Below, piece after piece: positions 41,140-50,615 of a DNA stretch of 51,805 nucleotides. The notes beneath the pieces are model-generated. The model was not told the DNA's origin and did not search any database. It saw nothing but the letters and a program-made list of their open reading frames with translations. The DNA comes from Loigolactobacillus iwatensis (GTDB lineage: Bacteria > Bacillota > Bacilli > Lactobacillales > Lactobacillaceae): assembly GCF_003950295.1 (NCBI RefSeq), contig NZ_RHNP01000018.1:1-51805 (forward strand), in the 5' to 3' direction. The stretch's first letter is position 1; each line of letters begins with the position of its first letter. The position numbers and the translations under genes are program-made.

Positions 41140-41703
41140 GTGGCACGTTTAGAAACGAAACGATTGATTCTTCGCTCGTTTGCAGAAAACGATCTGGATG
41201 ATTTACATCATTTTGCACAGAATCCCAAACTAGGTAAAATGGCTGGCTGGCAACCACATAGTGGGCTTGGTGAAAGTCAGGCAATTTTAACGTTATTTAT
41301 TCGTAGTGACGAGGTTTTTGCACTTGAATTAAAGGAAACGCACCATGTAATCGGTAGTATTGGCCTACACCGCAGAGCACCGTCAGGTTCAACACCTGAG
41401 GATAGTGAGCGTGAGTTAGGCTTTGTTTTGGATGAAGACTATTGGGGGCAGGGCATAATGCCGGAAGCCATCATGGGTATACTTGCTTTTGGGTTTAATC
41501 ACTTACATTTAATGACAATTTGGGTGGGTCATTTTGCAAGTAACCGCCAGTCAAAACGTGTAATTGAAAAAACAGGTTTTCATTTTGAATATGAATTAGA
41601 ACGACCAAAGTTATTTGCCGATGATGCACCGGTAACGGAATGTTATTATAAATTAACGGTGACTGATTACCGCTCCCAACAGGCCAAATTAGAGAATTCT
41701 TAG
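41140..41703 (+). CDS. GNAT family N-acetyltransferase (RimJ/RimL-like)
   Basis: This 187-residue protein starts ARLETKRLILRSFAENDLDD, the standard RimJ/RimL-type N-terminus. It has the GNAT core ELGFVLDEDYWGQGIMPEAI with the acetyl-CoA-binding loop and NRQSKRVIEKTGFHFE (motif B). Members acetylate ribosomal proteins, amino acids or drugs; no substrate can be named. The start is GTG behind AAAGAGG. Confidence 0.9.
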   Translation: MARLETKRLILRSFAENDLDDLHHFAQNPKLGKMAGWQPHSGLGESQAILTLFIRSDEVFALELKETHHVIGSIGLHRRAPSGSTPEDSERELGFVLDEDYWGQGIMPEAIMGILAFGFNHLHLMTIWVGHFASNRQSKRVIEKTGFHFEYELERPKLFADDAPVTECYYKLTVTDYRSQQAKLENS

Positions 41704-41826
41704 TTTTGAAGTAATTCTAATGGGGCTTTGATGAAAACAGTATGAAAATCTCTCTCCCATAATGATTATCCATTAAAGACGTAGTTGGTTATGGTATAAT
41801 AAATTTGATTATGGATAGGGGGAACT

Positions 41827-42390
41827 ATGATGGATGAGCAAAAAGAGCGTGAAAATGCAATAAAAAAGGCTTACACTGAACGCTTAACCGCAATTGAAGC
41901 TGATGCTGATTTAACGATACTTGAAAAACAAGATAGAATTGATGCACAACCGAAGAAAATTACGCCATATATTGTTTACACGAATCTAAATCGTGAACGA
42001 TTTAATGAACGGAGCTGTTCGGTATTTGTGTATACCCCGTACGCAAATGTTGATAAGTACGGCCACTCTAAAACAGATTATCAAAGTGAGTTACTTTTTG
42101 AATATAGCGCGTGGGACAATGAGATTCACATGACCGTTTTAGAGACGCTTGGTTCCGAGAGTCAACTTGCTTTTTACGATTTTCAAAATCACGGGATGGC
42201 ACAATTAGCAATTATTAATTTACTTAAAATTGCACGCAAAATAAACGTTACTGAAATTGAGGGTAATGTCAGTTCCTTTGATGGTGAGGGTTTAAAAAAG
42301 GTTATTTACCTATTGAGTAAGTTTGGTTTTACGTTTGATATTCAAGATAAAAAGCAAGGCCTAGCCAGTTTTAAGTTGAAACTCGAATAG
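41827..42390 (+). CDS. Hypothetical protein, possibly GNAT-like
   Basis: This 187-residue protein has a charged helical N-terminus (DEQKERENAIKKAYTERLTA) and an alpha/beta body. The C-terminal part (LAIINLLKIARKINVTEIEG, then GLKKVIYLLSKFGFTFDI) has the pattern of a GNAT C-terminal half, where a helix-strand pair describes a neighbour with altered rank. No acetyl-CoA loop is evident, so this is only a guess. No signal peptide or membrane segment. GGGGGA precedes the ATG. Confidence 0.7.
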   Translation: MMDEQKERENAIKKAYTERLTAIEADADLTILEKQDRIDAQPKKITPYIVYTNLNRERFNERSCSVFVYTPYANVDKYGHSKTDYQSELLFEYSAWDNEIHMTVLETLGSESQLAFYDFQNHGMAQLAIINLLKIARKINVTEIEGNVSSFDGEGLKKVIYLLSKFGFTFDIQDKKQGLASFKLKLE

Positions 42391-42554
42391 GCAGTTGGCT
42401 TGGCAGTTAGTTTAGATTGCAGTACAATTGAGAAACACCCTTGGCAGGAGGAACGTGTTGTAATGGGTCTAGCAACCTTTTACAAGCGTTCTTTTTTGAT
42501 ATGTTGGCAAAGTTGATGATGAATATGCTATGATAACTTTGAGTGGCAATCTAG

Positions 42555-42629
42555 GGAGTGTCCGAAAAAGCGTTCAGATGCGATTTCTTAATTATGGGGA
42601 AAATTCGAACGCCCTTTTAGGACACACTC
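42555..42629. repeat. Dispersed repeat family A, full compact copy
   Basis: GGAGTGTCCGAAAAAGCGTT and AACGCCCTTTTAGGACAC form inverted ends (about 17 of 21 positions), and the whole 75-bp unit folds as one hairpin. It lies just before the Rrf2 gene. Confidence 0.75.
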
Positions 42630-42658
42630 TAATTTTGTAGAAAAAAGGTGTATCAGTC

Positions 42659-43174
42659 ATGCAATTGACGCGAGGCTTCGAACAGGCGGCTTGTATTATT
42701 ACATTATTAGCAACGCAAGACCCAGACTTTCCGATCTCATCAGAAGTTATTCATCATCGGTTAAACGGCTCCCAAACGTATTTACGTAAAATTATGCGCA
42801 AATTAGTGGTAGCAGGGTTAGTGAAGTCGGTTTCAGGGAATAATGGTGGTTTTACAATTGCTCGGCCTGCCAAGAATATTAGTCTTTATGACGTTGTCCA
42901 AGCGACTGAAGGGGATATTCATACTTATCCTGATTCAGGCCTAATTGATATTGTTTTTAAAGATTTTCAACCAGTCGCAAGGCAGGGAACATCGGTGGTT
43001 AATTCAGTTTTTAGCCGTGCGGATTCGCTGTGGGAAGATTCATTAAAAAAACAGAGTGTTTACCAACTGATTAGCGAGACTTTAGGTGAATCTGAAATTC
43101 CGTTGATTAATTGGAATGAGACTGATGAAAAGCGTGAACTATTGATTCAACGATTACTGCATAATCTTCATTAA
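42659..43174 (+). CDS. Rrf2 family transcriptional regulator (cluster-free type)
   Basis: This 171-residue winged-helix protein has the Rrf2 HTH (FEQAACIITLLATQ; HHRLNGSQTYLRKIMRKLVV; VSGNNGGFTIARPAKNISLYD). The Fe-S-ligating cysteines of IscR/NsrR proteins are missing; only one Cys is present, so it is of the YwnA/CymR type without a cluster. AAGGTG precedes the ATG. It lies 334 bp upstream of alsS in the same direction, with a terminator between. Its target is not shown. Confidence 0.88.
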   Translation: MQLTRGFEQAACIITLLATQDPDFPISSEVIHHRLNGSQTYLRKIMRKLVVAGLVKSVSGNNGGFTIARPAKNISLYDVVQATEGDIHTYPDSGLIDIVFKDFQPVARQGTSVVNSVFSRADSLWEDSLKKQSVYQLISETLGESEIPLINWNETDEKRELLIQRLLHNLH

Positions 43175-43183
43175 AATCCAAAT

Positions 43184-43215
43184 TAAAGCTGAAGCCCAGT
43201 GGCCTCAGCTTTTTT
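43184..43215 (+). terminator. Terminator after the Rrf2 gene
   Basis: AAAGCTGAAGCC pairs with GGCCTCAGCTTT (one mismatch), followed by TTT. The remaining 43216-43508 shows only an AT-rich promoter region for alsS. Confidence 0.85.
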
Positions 43216-43508
43216 AGATGAATCTTTGTCAGGTAAAAGAAGATTCGGCATAAAACCGTGCTTAAAAGGACTCCCAAATTAAATGCTGCACACATGTGGT
43301 GTAATTTTACAGTTTGTGAAAAGAAGCCAAGCATATAAAGAGTGATTTAGCAAGATTGAAATTGAATTCACAAAATAAATTGCACAAGCTTTTTGCGGTT
43401 AGATATGCTATGATAAAAAACGGTTTTTGGTACACATTAGAGTTAGATACGTTTGATAAAACTTGGATCAAAATATAATAGACCTTAAAGAACCGAGGAG
43501 GAGACTTT

Positions 43509-45185
43509 TTGACAGAAAAACGATATGGTGCGGATATTATTTTAGAAAGCCTAATTAATCATGATGTTAAGTACGTATTTGGGATTCCGGGGGCTAAGAT
43601 CGACCGTTTATTTGATCGCTTGAGTCATAGTAAAAACCCGAAAACGCCACAATTAATTGTTACCCGGCACGAACAGGATGCCGCTTTTATGGCCGCAGGA
43701 ATTGGCCGGATTACTGGCAAACCTGGTGTAGTCGCAACAACGTCTGGTCCTGGGGTAAGTAATTTGGCCACTGGGCTAGTAACGGCAACTGCTGAAGGTG
43801 ATCCAGTATTGGCCATTTCGGGGCAAGTTCAGCGAACCGATTTACTGCGCCTGACACACCAAAGTATGGCCAACGCCGCTATGATGGCACCAATTACTAA
43901 ATATAGTGCTGAGGTTCAGGAACCAGAGAACGTTTCTGAAGTTTTGGCCAATGCCTATCGAGAAGCAACTTCGGCTAAGCAAGGCGCTAGTTTTATTAGT
44001 GTGCCGCAAGATGTAGTTGATTCTGAGGTTAAAAGTTCCGCAATCATGCCATTGCAGGATCCAAAGTTAGGCCCGGCCAGCCCGGCTAATATCACTGTTT
44101 TAGCTCGGGAAATCAAAGAGGCTCAGCTACCGGTTTTGTTAGTTGGTATGCGTGCCTCCTCGGAAGAAGTAACCCAAGCAATCCGAAATATTTTAGAAGT
44201 TTCAGATTTACCAGTTGTTGAAACCTTCCAGGCAGCGGGGATTATTTCGCATGATTTAGAGAAAAATTTCTTTGGTCGGGTAGGGTTATTCCGTAATCAA
44301 CCTGGTGATATGTTGTTGAAACACAGCGATTTAGTCATTGCGGTGGGCTACGATCCAATCGAGTATGAGCCGCGAAATTGGAATGCCGAAAGTGACGCCC
44401 GAATTATCGTTATTGATGATATGAAGGCACAAATTGACCACAACTATCAACCTGAGCAGGAGCTTGTTGGTGATATTGCCCAGACGTTGGAATTCCTGTT
44501 ACCCTATTTGAAGGGGCTCAAGATTAAAGAAACTTCGCAACATTACTTGGCGCAATTACACACAAAATTAGAACAACGTGATTTACCGCCAGTTGTGACA
44601 CCAGAAACAAAATTAATCCATCCGTTGGCAGTTATTTCAGCCTTACAGAAACGGGTTGATGATTCAATGACGGTCACAGTTGATGTGGGAAGTCACTATA
44701 TTTGGATGGCCCGCCATTTTCGCAGTTATGAACCACGTCATTTGTTATTCAGTAACGGAATGCAAACGCTGGGAGTGGCTTTACCCTGGGCGATTTCTGC
44801 TGCGTTGTTGCGGCCAAATACTCAGATTATTTCAGTTTCCGGTGACGGTGGTTTCTTATTTTCTGGTGAAGAATTGGAAACGGCCGTACGACTTAATTTG
44901 AATATTGTTCAACTGATTTGGGATGATGGCCATTATGATATGGTTAAATTCCAAGAGGAAATGAAGTACGGCGAGTCCGCCGGGGTTGACTTTGGTAAAG
45001 TTGATTTTGTGAAATATGCTGAAAGCTTTGGTGCAACTGGGTTACGGGTTAACCAATCCAGTGACCTGAATCAAGTCTTGGATCAGGCATTTGCAACTGA
45101 AGGGCCTGTGATTGTTGATATTCCAATTGATTACAGTGATAATAAAAATTTGGGTGAGACGATTTTACCTGATCAGTTCTATTAA
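43509..45185 (+). CDS. alsS: Acetolactate synthase, catabolic
   Basis: This 558-residue ThDP enzyme has three domains: the N-terminal PYR domain ([15 protein letters not shown]; catalytic Glu in [17 protein letters not shown]), a middle domain without FAD-dependent regulation and the ThDP-binding motif [20 protein letters not shown] (start about residue 457). The following alsD gene shows it is the catabolic type, condensing two pyruvates to 2-acetolactate with CO2 release. The start is TTG behind GAGGAG. Operon alsS-alsD, gap 23 nt. Serves pyruvate overflow, pH homeostasis and flavour formation (acetoin/diacetyl). Confidence 0.96.
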   Translation: MTEKRYGADIILESLINHDVKYVFGIPGAKIDRLFDRLSHSKNPKTPQLIVTRHEQDAAFMAAGIGRITGKPGVVATTSGPGVSNLATGLVTATAEGDPVLAISGQVQRTDLLRLTHQSMANAAMMAPITKYSAEVQEPENVSEVLANAYREATSAKQGASFISVPQDVVDSEVKSSAIMPLQDPKLGPASPANITVLAREIKEAQLPVLLVGMRASSEEVTQAIRNILEVSDLPVVETFQAAGIISHDLEKNFFGRVGLFRNQPGDMLLKHSDLVIAVGYDPIEYEPRNWNAESDARIIVIDDMKAQIDHNYQPEQELVGDIAQTLEFLLPYLKGLKIKETSQHYLAQLHTKLEQRDLPPVVTPETKLIHPLAVISALQKRVDDSMTVTVDVGSHYIWMARHFRSYEPRHLLFSNGMQTLGVALPWAISAALLRPNTQIISVSGDGGFLFSGEELETAVRLNLNIVQLIWDDGHYDMVKFQEEMKYGESAGVDFGKVDFVKYAESFGATGLRVNQSSDLNQVLDQAFATEGPVIVDIPIDYSDNKNLGETILPDQFY

Positions 45186-45208
45186 GATTTAATCAAAGGA
45201 GCAAAAAA

Positions 45209-45928
45209 ATGGCAGTAATAGATAAATCAGTATTGTACCAACACGGCACGTTGAGTTTATTAGTTCCCGGTCTATTTGAAGGGACAATGACTATCGGTGA
45301 ATTGTTGCAACACGGAGATTCCGGCATTGGAACCGTCCAAGATTTTAATGGTGAAATGGTTGTTTTGGACGGCCGCGCCTATCAAGTTGTTGAAACAGGT
45401 GAGGTACATGAGTTGACGGCCGAACAATCGGTTCCTTTTGCAACGGTCCACTTTGATAATCCCAAGGCAACAACTCACGAAACTGGGCTAACCAAGGCTG
45501 ATGTTGAACAAAAGTTATTAACGGATTATCCTTACAAAAACGTTTTTTACGCGGTTAAAATCCAAGGCACATTCAGTCACATGTTGACCCGAGTTGTTCA
45601 AAAACAGGAAAAGCCGTACCCTAATTTAACTGAATCGACGAAAACGCAGCCAAAATTTAAGCAAGAAAACGTTAAGGGAACGTTAATTGGTTATTACGCA
45701 CCAGAATTATTTCAGGGGGTTGCTGTTGCCGGTTACCACGTCCATTTTTTGAGCAATGATCATTCTATTGGCGGCCACGTGCTTGATTACACTTTGGCCG
45801 AAGGGGACGTTTCGATTCAGCCCTTTGCATCATTGCAGCAACATTTCCCGTTAGAAGATCCAGCTTTCTTGAAGGAAGATTTTAATTACGCCGGAATGAG
45901 TACGTCAATTAATAAGGCAGAAAAATAA
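45209..45928 (+). CDS. alsD: Alpha-acetolactate decarboxylase
   Basis: This 239-residue protein has the family's zinc ligands in GYHVHFLSNDHSIGGHVLDY (about residues 171-190), and substrate-binding Glu/Arg residues in the N-terminal LFEGTMTIGELLQHGDSGIG. It turns 2-acetolactate into acetoin. AAAGGAGC precedes the ATG. Second gene of the als operon; cytosolic. Full length. Confidence 0.96.
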   Translation: MAVIDKSVLYQHGTLSLLVPGLFEGTMTIGELLQHGDSGIGTVQDFNGEMVVLDGRAYQVVETGEVHELTAEQSVPFATVHFDNPKATTHETGLTKADVEQKLLTDYPYKNVFYAVKIQGTFSHMLTRVVQKQEKPYPNLTESTKTQPKFKQENVKGTLIGYYAPELFQGVAVAGYHVHFLSNDHSIGGHVLDYTLAEGDVSIQPFASLQQHFPLEDPAFLKEDFNYAGMSTSINKAEK

Positions 45929-45934
45929 ATGAAC

Positions 45935-45963
45935 TTGTTTCTAGCGTAGAAGTTAGCTATAAT
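45935..45963 (+). promoter_or_regulatory. Promoter of the lysine riboswitch / lysP
   Basis: TTGTTT (45935-45940) and TATAAT (45958-45963) are 17 bp apart. The aptamer starts about 15 bases downstream. Confidence 0.75.
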
Positions 45964-45973
45964 AAAACAATAT

Positions 45974-46208
45974 AAGATTGAGGTTGCGGAGATCAAGAGT
46001 CACAAACTGGAAGCGAAAAGCGCTGGTGAAGGTTTGTAAAAGGGTGATCCGCCGAAGTCATAACTTGCTTTTTCAAGTTGTGGTTGGGACTTGGTTTAAA
46101 AGGCCAAGAACTGTCGTAACAATAGTTACGGAGCGCTATCGACTGACTGTGAAGACTAATCGTCTTTTTTGCCGTTGTAGTAGCTTGGGCAAAAAGGGCG
46201 TTTTTTAT
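45974..46208 (+). promoter_or_regulatory. Lysine riboswitch (L box) with expression platform
   Basis: The aptamer 45974-46145 contains the conserved core words of the L box: GAGGTTGCGGAGATCAAGAG, GTGATCCGCCGAAGTC, TTGGGACTTGGTTTAAAAGG, AACTGTCG and GGAGCGCTATC. These match the order in the B. subtilis lysC L box. The platform has AAGAC/GTCTT then TTTTTT and a second stem TTTTTGCC/GGCAAAAA before TTTTTTATTT. Binding of lysine should favour termination and so shut off the lysine permease gene. Confidence 0.92.
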
Positions 46209-46353
46209 TTGTTCTAAAGTGTGGGTAAGAATGAATGACGCAACAGGAGAAAGCGACCTCTAAAAATTTAAAGTCTAGCTAGTGACACTTGGCCAGTAGT
46301 TTAAAGGGTATTGGTTTTGGTGTGGTTAGGTTAGGCAGAGGAGGATTTTTTAG

Positions 46354-47805
46354 ATGGCGCAGGAGAATAATGGTGGGGTTAAGCGTGAGCTAAAGACGCG
46401 ACACCTATCGATGATTGCTTTAGGTGGTAGTATTGGAACTGGGCTTTTTGTTGCCTCAGGGTCAGCTATTTCTACCGCTGGACCAGGTGGTGCCTTAGTT
46501 GCCTATATTGGCATTGGGTTAATGGTTTACTTTTTAATGACGAGTTTAGGGGAGATGGCAACTTACATTCCAGTTTCCGGTTCGTTTGCCACTTATGCTG
46601 GGCGCTTTGTTGACCCAGCGCTAGGCTTTGCAATGGGGTGGAATTATTGGTTTAACTGGGCAATTACCTTGGCAGTTGACGTTTCTACCACTGGGATTGT
46701 CATGCATTTTTGGTTGCCGCACGTTCCTGGTTGGATTTTTAGCGCTTTTTTTCTGGCAGTGATTTTTGTGATTAATGCGCTGTCCGTGCGAACTTTCGGT
46801 GAGACCGAGTATTGGCTGTCGATTATTAAAGTTGTCACGGTAATTGTGTTCTTGATTGTTGGTTTCTTAACTATCTTTGGCATTATGGGCGGTAATGGGC
46901 CAGCGATTGGGCTGAAAAACTTCTCAATCGGTAAGGCACCTTTTGTTGGTGGAATCCCTAGTATTCTCAGTGTTTTCGTTGTAGCCGGATTTTCTTTCCA
47001 AGGAACGGAATTGATTGGGATTACTGCTGGTGAGTCAGAAACACCAGAGACAAGTATTCCCAAGGCAATTAAACAAGTATTCTGGCGGATCCTATTATTC
47101 TATATTTTAGCTATTTTTGTGATTGCCGCTATTTTACCTTATACAAGTAAAGACTTATTAGGTTCAAGTGCCAGTGATGTTGCTATTAGTCCCTTTACGC
47201 TAGTTTTCCAGCGAGTTGGGTTAGCATCTGCAGCTAGTGTAATCAACGCAGTTATTCTAACGTCAGTTATTTCGGCCGCAAATTCAGGAATGTACGCATC
47301 AACACGGATGTTATGGGCAATGTCAAAACAGCACATTGCGCCAAAAGCATTCGGGCGGGTTAATAGTCATGGTGTTCCGATTCCGGCTTTGTTGTTAACA
47401 ACAGTTGTTGGGCTATTTACCTTTATGACCGGTATCTGGGGACCACGGATCTATATGTTTCTTGTGTCGGCTTCTGGTTTAACCGGCTTTATTGCCTGGT
47501 TAGGGATCGCCATCTCGCATTATCGTTTCCGTAAGGCCTTTATTGCTCAAGGCCATTCGTTGAGCGAGTTAAAATATCACGCCAAACTATTTCCGTTTGG
47601 TCCAATTTTGGCAATGGTGTTAGGTGTTTTAGTTATTGTTGGCCAGGATTTAAACGCTGTAAAAACGTTAGATTGGCAAGCACTTGGCATTAGTTACATG
47701 AGTGTGCCCCTGTTTATAATTTTGTATGGTTATTATAAAATTCGACATAAAACACACGTTATTCCGCTAGAAAAAGTTGATTTAAGCAAAATACGGGATG
47801 ATTAA
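46354..47805 (+). CDS. lysP: Lysine permease (APC superfamily)
   Basis: This 483-residue protein has 12 membrane helices and the APC-family N-terminus RELKTRHLSMIALGGSIGTG plus SGSFATYAGRFVDPALGFAMGW-like segment (amino-acid permease signature, about 70-92, in pieces). The lysine specificity follows from its position 3' of the lysine riboswitch; sequence agrees with LysP. It imports lysine with protons. GAGGAGGA precedes the ATG. Terminator at 47816. No lysine biosynthesis genes are near. Confidence 0.93.
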   Translation: MAQENNGGVKRELKTRHLSMIALGGSIGTGLFVASGSAISTAGPGGALVAYIGIGLMVYFLMTSLGEMATYIPVSGSFATYAGRFVDPALGFAMGWNYWFNWAITLAVDVSTTGIVMHFWLPHVPGWIFSAFFLAVIFVINALSVRTFGETEYWLSIIKVVTVIVFLIVGFLTIFGIMGGNGPAIGLKNFSIGKAPFVGGIPSILSVFVVAGFSFQGTELIGITAGESETPETSIPKAIKQVFWRILLFYILAIFVIAAILPYTSKDLLGSSASDVAISPFTLVFQRVGLASAASVINAVILTSVISAANSGMYASTRMLWAMSKQHIAPKAFGRVNSHGVPIPALLLTTVVGLFTFMTGIWGPRIYMFLVSASGLTGFIAWLGIAISHYRFRKAFIAQGHSLSELKYHAKLFPFGPILAMVLGVLVIVGQDLNAVKTLDWQALGISYMSVPLFIILYGYYKIRHKTHVIPLEKVDLSKIRDD

Positions 47806-47815
47806 ATAAAAAAAT

Positions 47816-47860
47816 AAAAAGGTTGTTGGCAAAAAATATTTTGTCAACAACCTTTTTTAA
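47816..47860. terminator. Bidirectional terminator between lysP and the Mga-like gene
   Basis: AAAAAGGTTGTTG pairs with CAACAACCTTTTT, with a 20-base AT-rich loop that can pair further. Confidence 0.9.
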
Positions 47861-47868
47861 TTTTAATG

Positions 47869-49365
47869 CTAAGTAAGCTTATTAAGGTAAGTATGTTTGA
47901 TTTTCGTATATAAACTATAAAAATCGCTGTCTTGTGCGTCTAAATTCCAGTGCACAATTTCCGTACCGGCCGGAAATTTAAAGCCAAGGTAATGAGAAAC
48001 GTCATCAATAGTTGTTACAATAAGATCTGCGTCGTTAAAATTAGCCCGATTGTCCAAGACTTGGACAATACTGATATCACGTAAAAAAATCGACATATCG
48101 CGGGTCAGTAAATCGTTATTTTCCATAAGCAGTTTGATTTTAACAATTTGTTTTTCCTCAAATTGGCGTAGATAAGGGATTAACAGGTAATAGAGGTAAT
48201 GTGCCAAGCTCTTATGGCAGCTATAGATAATTTTAAATTCTGGGTTTGTTTTAATCGTTTGGAAAAAATCCTTAATAATCTGGTATAGGTTGGATTGCTC
48301 GTATTCGGGATGTTCATGGGAATAAAAATCCATCAATTTTGGATGATCTTCTTGTAAAACTTCCGCTGCAATGGCCAAGCGTAAGACGTTGGTTGTCAAT
48401 TGGCGGTCGTTTATAATTTTATCCTGTTTGTCAGGCGCTAAATATTGAATCAAGTAGGTCATGAAGCTTTGAGTGAATTTCCAAACTGTATTGTTTTCGG
48501 TTGCGAAGTGTTTATAAAATTCCTGCGATTGATCGCTGAATTCTGAAGAAAATGAAATCGTGATGTATCGTGAAAAAAAGAAAAATTTATATTCGTTTAA
48601 TGACTGATTTTTTGAAAGCCCAGGAATTACATCTTCAGTGAAAGATAATTTTTCAAAAGTAGCATTGTTGTGGGTTAGTGGGTCGAAATCAGAGCCATTA
48701 TGGATTAAATAGCCATGTTCAATACGGGTGCGGCAAATACCTAACATCAGAACTTCTTGCAGTTCAACAATGATATCATCACTTTCAAGCCCCATTTTTT
48801 GGTAGCTATGGAACATATCTTTAAATGAAAATTCATTAATCGGCCACTCGATACCGTGAAAACCAATCCAATAAAAAGTAAATAGAAGTAGGCGAATATT
48901 ACGTTCATCACCAATGATTCTTAGATGTGTGTAAGAAAAGCGTAATGAATAACGATTCATGAATTTTTTAAGTGCCGCCGTTTTACGCAGTAAAGTTGAT
49001 TTACTGACAAATTGTGTCTCACAAAAATTGTCGATTGTTGGATTCGCCTGTTGAACTAGATAGTCAACAAATTGAAACACCAATGAGTGCTTTAACAAAA
49101 ATAAGCGATAGCGATCAAGTGTAACGTGAAAGGAATCCTGGGACATTAACTTATGCCGACCAACATTTTTATCAATGTTTTTATCCAGAACTCGCATATC
49201 CGTCAATAAATCTTGAAAAGCATTGTAGGTTTGTTGATAAGATAGATTTAACGCAGTGCTAATATCGTTTATCGTAAACGAATTGGCGTCGATGGTCTTT
49301 AGAACACGAAACATTAAGAATTTTTGGAGGTCCGTTTTTTCTAAAAATAACTCTTCGAATAACAT
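47869..49365 (-). CDS. Mga/AtxA-like PRD-type transcriptional regulator
   Basis: This 498-residue protein has two N-terminal HTH domains (about 10-60: FTINDISTALNLSYQQTYNA; and 95-150: TIDNFCETQFVSKSTLLRKT), then a long helical region resembling PRD domains and a C-terminal EIIB-like part (about 400-498). This is the Mga-type family of Streptococcus and Enterococcus. Such proteins are sugar-responsive activators, often phosphorylated by the PTS. No target operon is next to it. Minus strand, monocistronic. Confidence 0.82.
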   Translation of the reverse strand: MLFEELFLEKTDLQKFLMFRVLKTIDANSFTINDISTALNLSYQQTYNAFQDLLTDMRVLDKNIDKNVGRHKLMSQDSFHVTLDRYRLFLLKHSLVFQFVDYLVQQANPTIDNFCETQFVSKSTLLRKTAALKKFMNRYSLRFSYTHLRIIGDERNIRLLLFTFYWIGFHGIEWPINEFSFKDMFHSYQKMGLESDDIIVELQEVLMLGICRTRIEHGYLIHNGSDFDPLTHNNATFEKLSFTEDVIPGLSKNQSLNEYKFFFFSRYITISFSSEFSDQSQEFYKHFATENNTVWKFTQSFMTYLIQYLAPDKQDKIINDRQLTTNVLRLAIAAEVLQEDHPKLMDFYSHEHPEYEQSNLYQIIKDFFQTIKTNPEFKIIYSCHKSLAHYLYYLLIPYLRQFEEKQIVKIKLLMENNDLLTRDMSIFLRDISIVQVLDNRANFNDADLIVTTIDDVSHYLGFKFPAGTEIVHWNLDAQDSDFYSLYTKIKHTYLNKLT

Positions 49366-49496
49366 CCGCTTACCCCCATTTATAACCTGTTTAATTTTAT
49401 TTTACTATTATGGCAAAGATTTGCAACAGCAATAATCTTTTAAAAGTCCGTTAAACCAACTGTTTTGATTAGATTGGTGCACTTTTTGGCGAAAAA

Positions 49497-49545
49497 AGAC
49501 CCGCTCAAAATCTAGAAGAAATCCTTCAAAATTTAAACGGGCATT
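49497..49545 (-). terminator. Terminator of the deoxynucleoside kinase gene
   Basis: On the minus strand GCCCG pairs with GCGGGT, an inner GAAG/CTTC stem extends it and TTTTTT follows. Confidence 0.75.
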
Positions 49546-49552
49546 AAGTTAT

Positions 49553-50224
49553 TTAATTGTGGTTACCAACGGCGTCCAATTGATTTAACTGTGGTAAAGT
49601 ACTTAATTTTTGTTCAATGAGCGTTAGGACTTTTTTGCGTGCTAACTCATCTTCAACAAAATCAAGACGATCACCATTAATCTGCATCTTCGGGCTTTCA
49701 TGATAGTCCTCATACCAGGTGTTGTAGCGCTGATTTAGTTTGAGATAGTAATTATAGAGGGTAGGATCTTGGTCAATTTGTTCGTAAGGACGATTACGTT
49801 TTTGAATCCGCGTTAACATTGTTTCGAAAGAAATGTTGATGTGAATCAGTAGGTCCGGTTTCTTCTTATAAGTTGTGTGCGGTAATTCCTGCATCATGTT
49901 TTTCATCAGTGAATCATAGACACCAACCTCTGTTTCAGTAGCACGCCCTAGATCTGCGTTTAAGTGAAAAAGCAGTGAATCTTCAAAAATAGAGCGATCC
50001 ATTACACTCTCACTTTGTTGATCTGCCAATTTAAGCTGAGCAAGACGTTTATTTAGAAAGTAAATTTGCAGTAGAAATGCATACTTTTTAGGATCCTTAT
50101 AAAAATATGGTAAAACGGGGTTGTCATCGACAGATTCATAAAATGCTTTAGTGTGGAGACGTTGAGCCAATAGGGTAGTAAGACTAGTTTTACCCGCTCC
50201 AATAGTGCCTGCTAATACAATCAT
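49553..50224 (-). CDS. Deoxynucleoside kinase (dAK/dGK type)
   Basis: This 223-residue kinase has a P-loop GTIGAGKTS (residues 6-14), the DRS motif (VMDRSIFEDSLLFH, about 75-88) of deoxyribonucleoside kinases and the LID-type KRNRPYEQID. It phosphorylates purine deoxynucleosides (dA/dG) or dC in salvage. Lactobacilli have paired dAK/dGK genes; here there is only one. The ATG has a weak AAGGAG site. Monocistronic with its own terminator. Confidence 0.93.
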   Translation of the reverse strand: MIVLAGTIGAGKTSLTTLLAQRLHTKAFYESVDDNPVLPYFYKDPKKYAFLLQIYFLNKRLAQLKLADQQSESVMDRSIFEDSLLFHLNADLGRATETEVGVYDSLMKNMMQELPHTTYKKKPDLLIHINISFETMLTRIQKRNRPYEQIDQDPTLYNYYLKLNQRYNTWYEDYHESPKMQINGDRLDFVEDELARKKVLTLIEQKLSTLPQLNQLDAVGNHN

Positions 50225-50615
50225 AATTGCTAAACTCCTTAATTAATTGGTGTGCTACTAAAATTAGAATACTATATATTGTACCATCAACTGCGATGAT
50301 TGCAATATGTTGCTATTAGTATAATATCTAAGGTTGTGTTTGGTACATCCGTTTATGCGTGTTTTCCAAATACTCCTCCAGACAAATTTAGTGATGAAAC
50401 TTGATTGAAATCAATTCACTTTGATAATTAAATGTGTAAAATGATAATTAAACACTAGTGGTTAATGTAAAGTAGGCCAGTAGTGTGTGGTTAAACAAAG
50501 TAGATTTTTAAAAATTTAAGAGAAGCGGGTACATGATTGGTGCTAGGAATTATTTTGCAGTAGCAACATTTTGTGATGATGTGAAGTAGGTCTTTAAGAA
50601 TGAAGGAGGATAAAA
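50225..50615. promoter_or_regulatory. Divergent region between kinase and Crp genes, with FNR-type box
   Basis: About 390 bases without a gene. The perfect dyad TTGAT-TGAA-ATCAA lies at 50401-50414, about 200 bp upstream of the Crp/Fnr gene. This is the FNR/CRP-type consensus TTGATN4ATCAA. Confidence 0.7.

Noticed and set aside
45978-46217. Arg/Lys-rich 79-codon frame
   Set aside because: It is the lysine riboswitch read as protein; composition and lack of a start site speak against coding.
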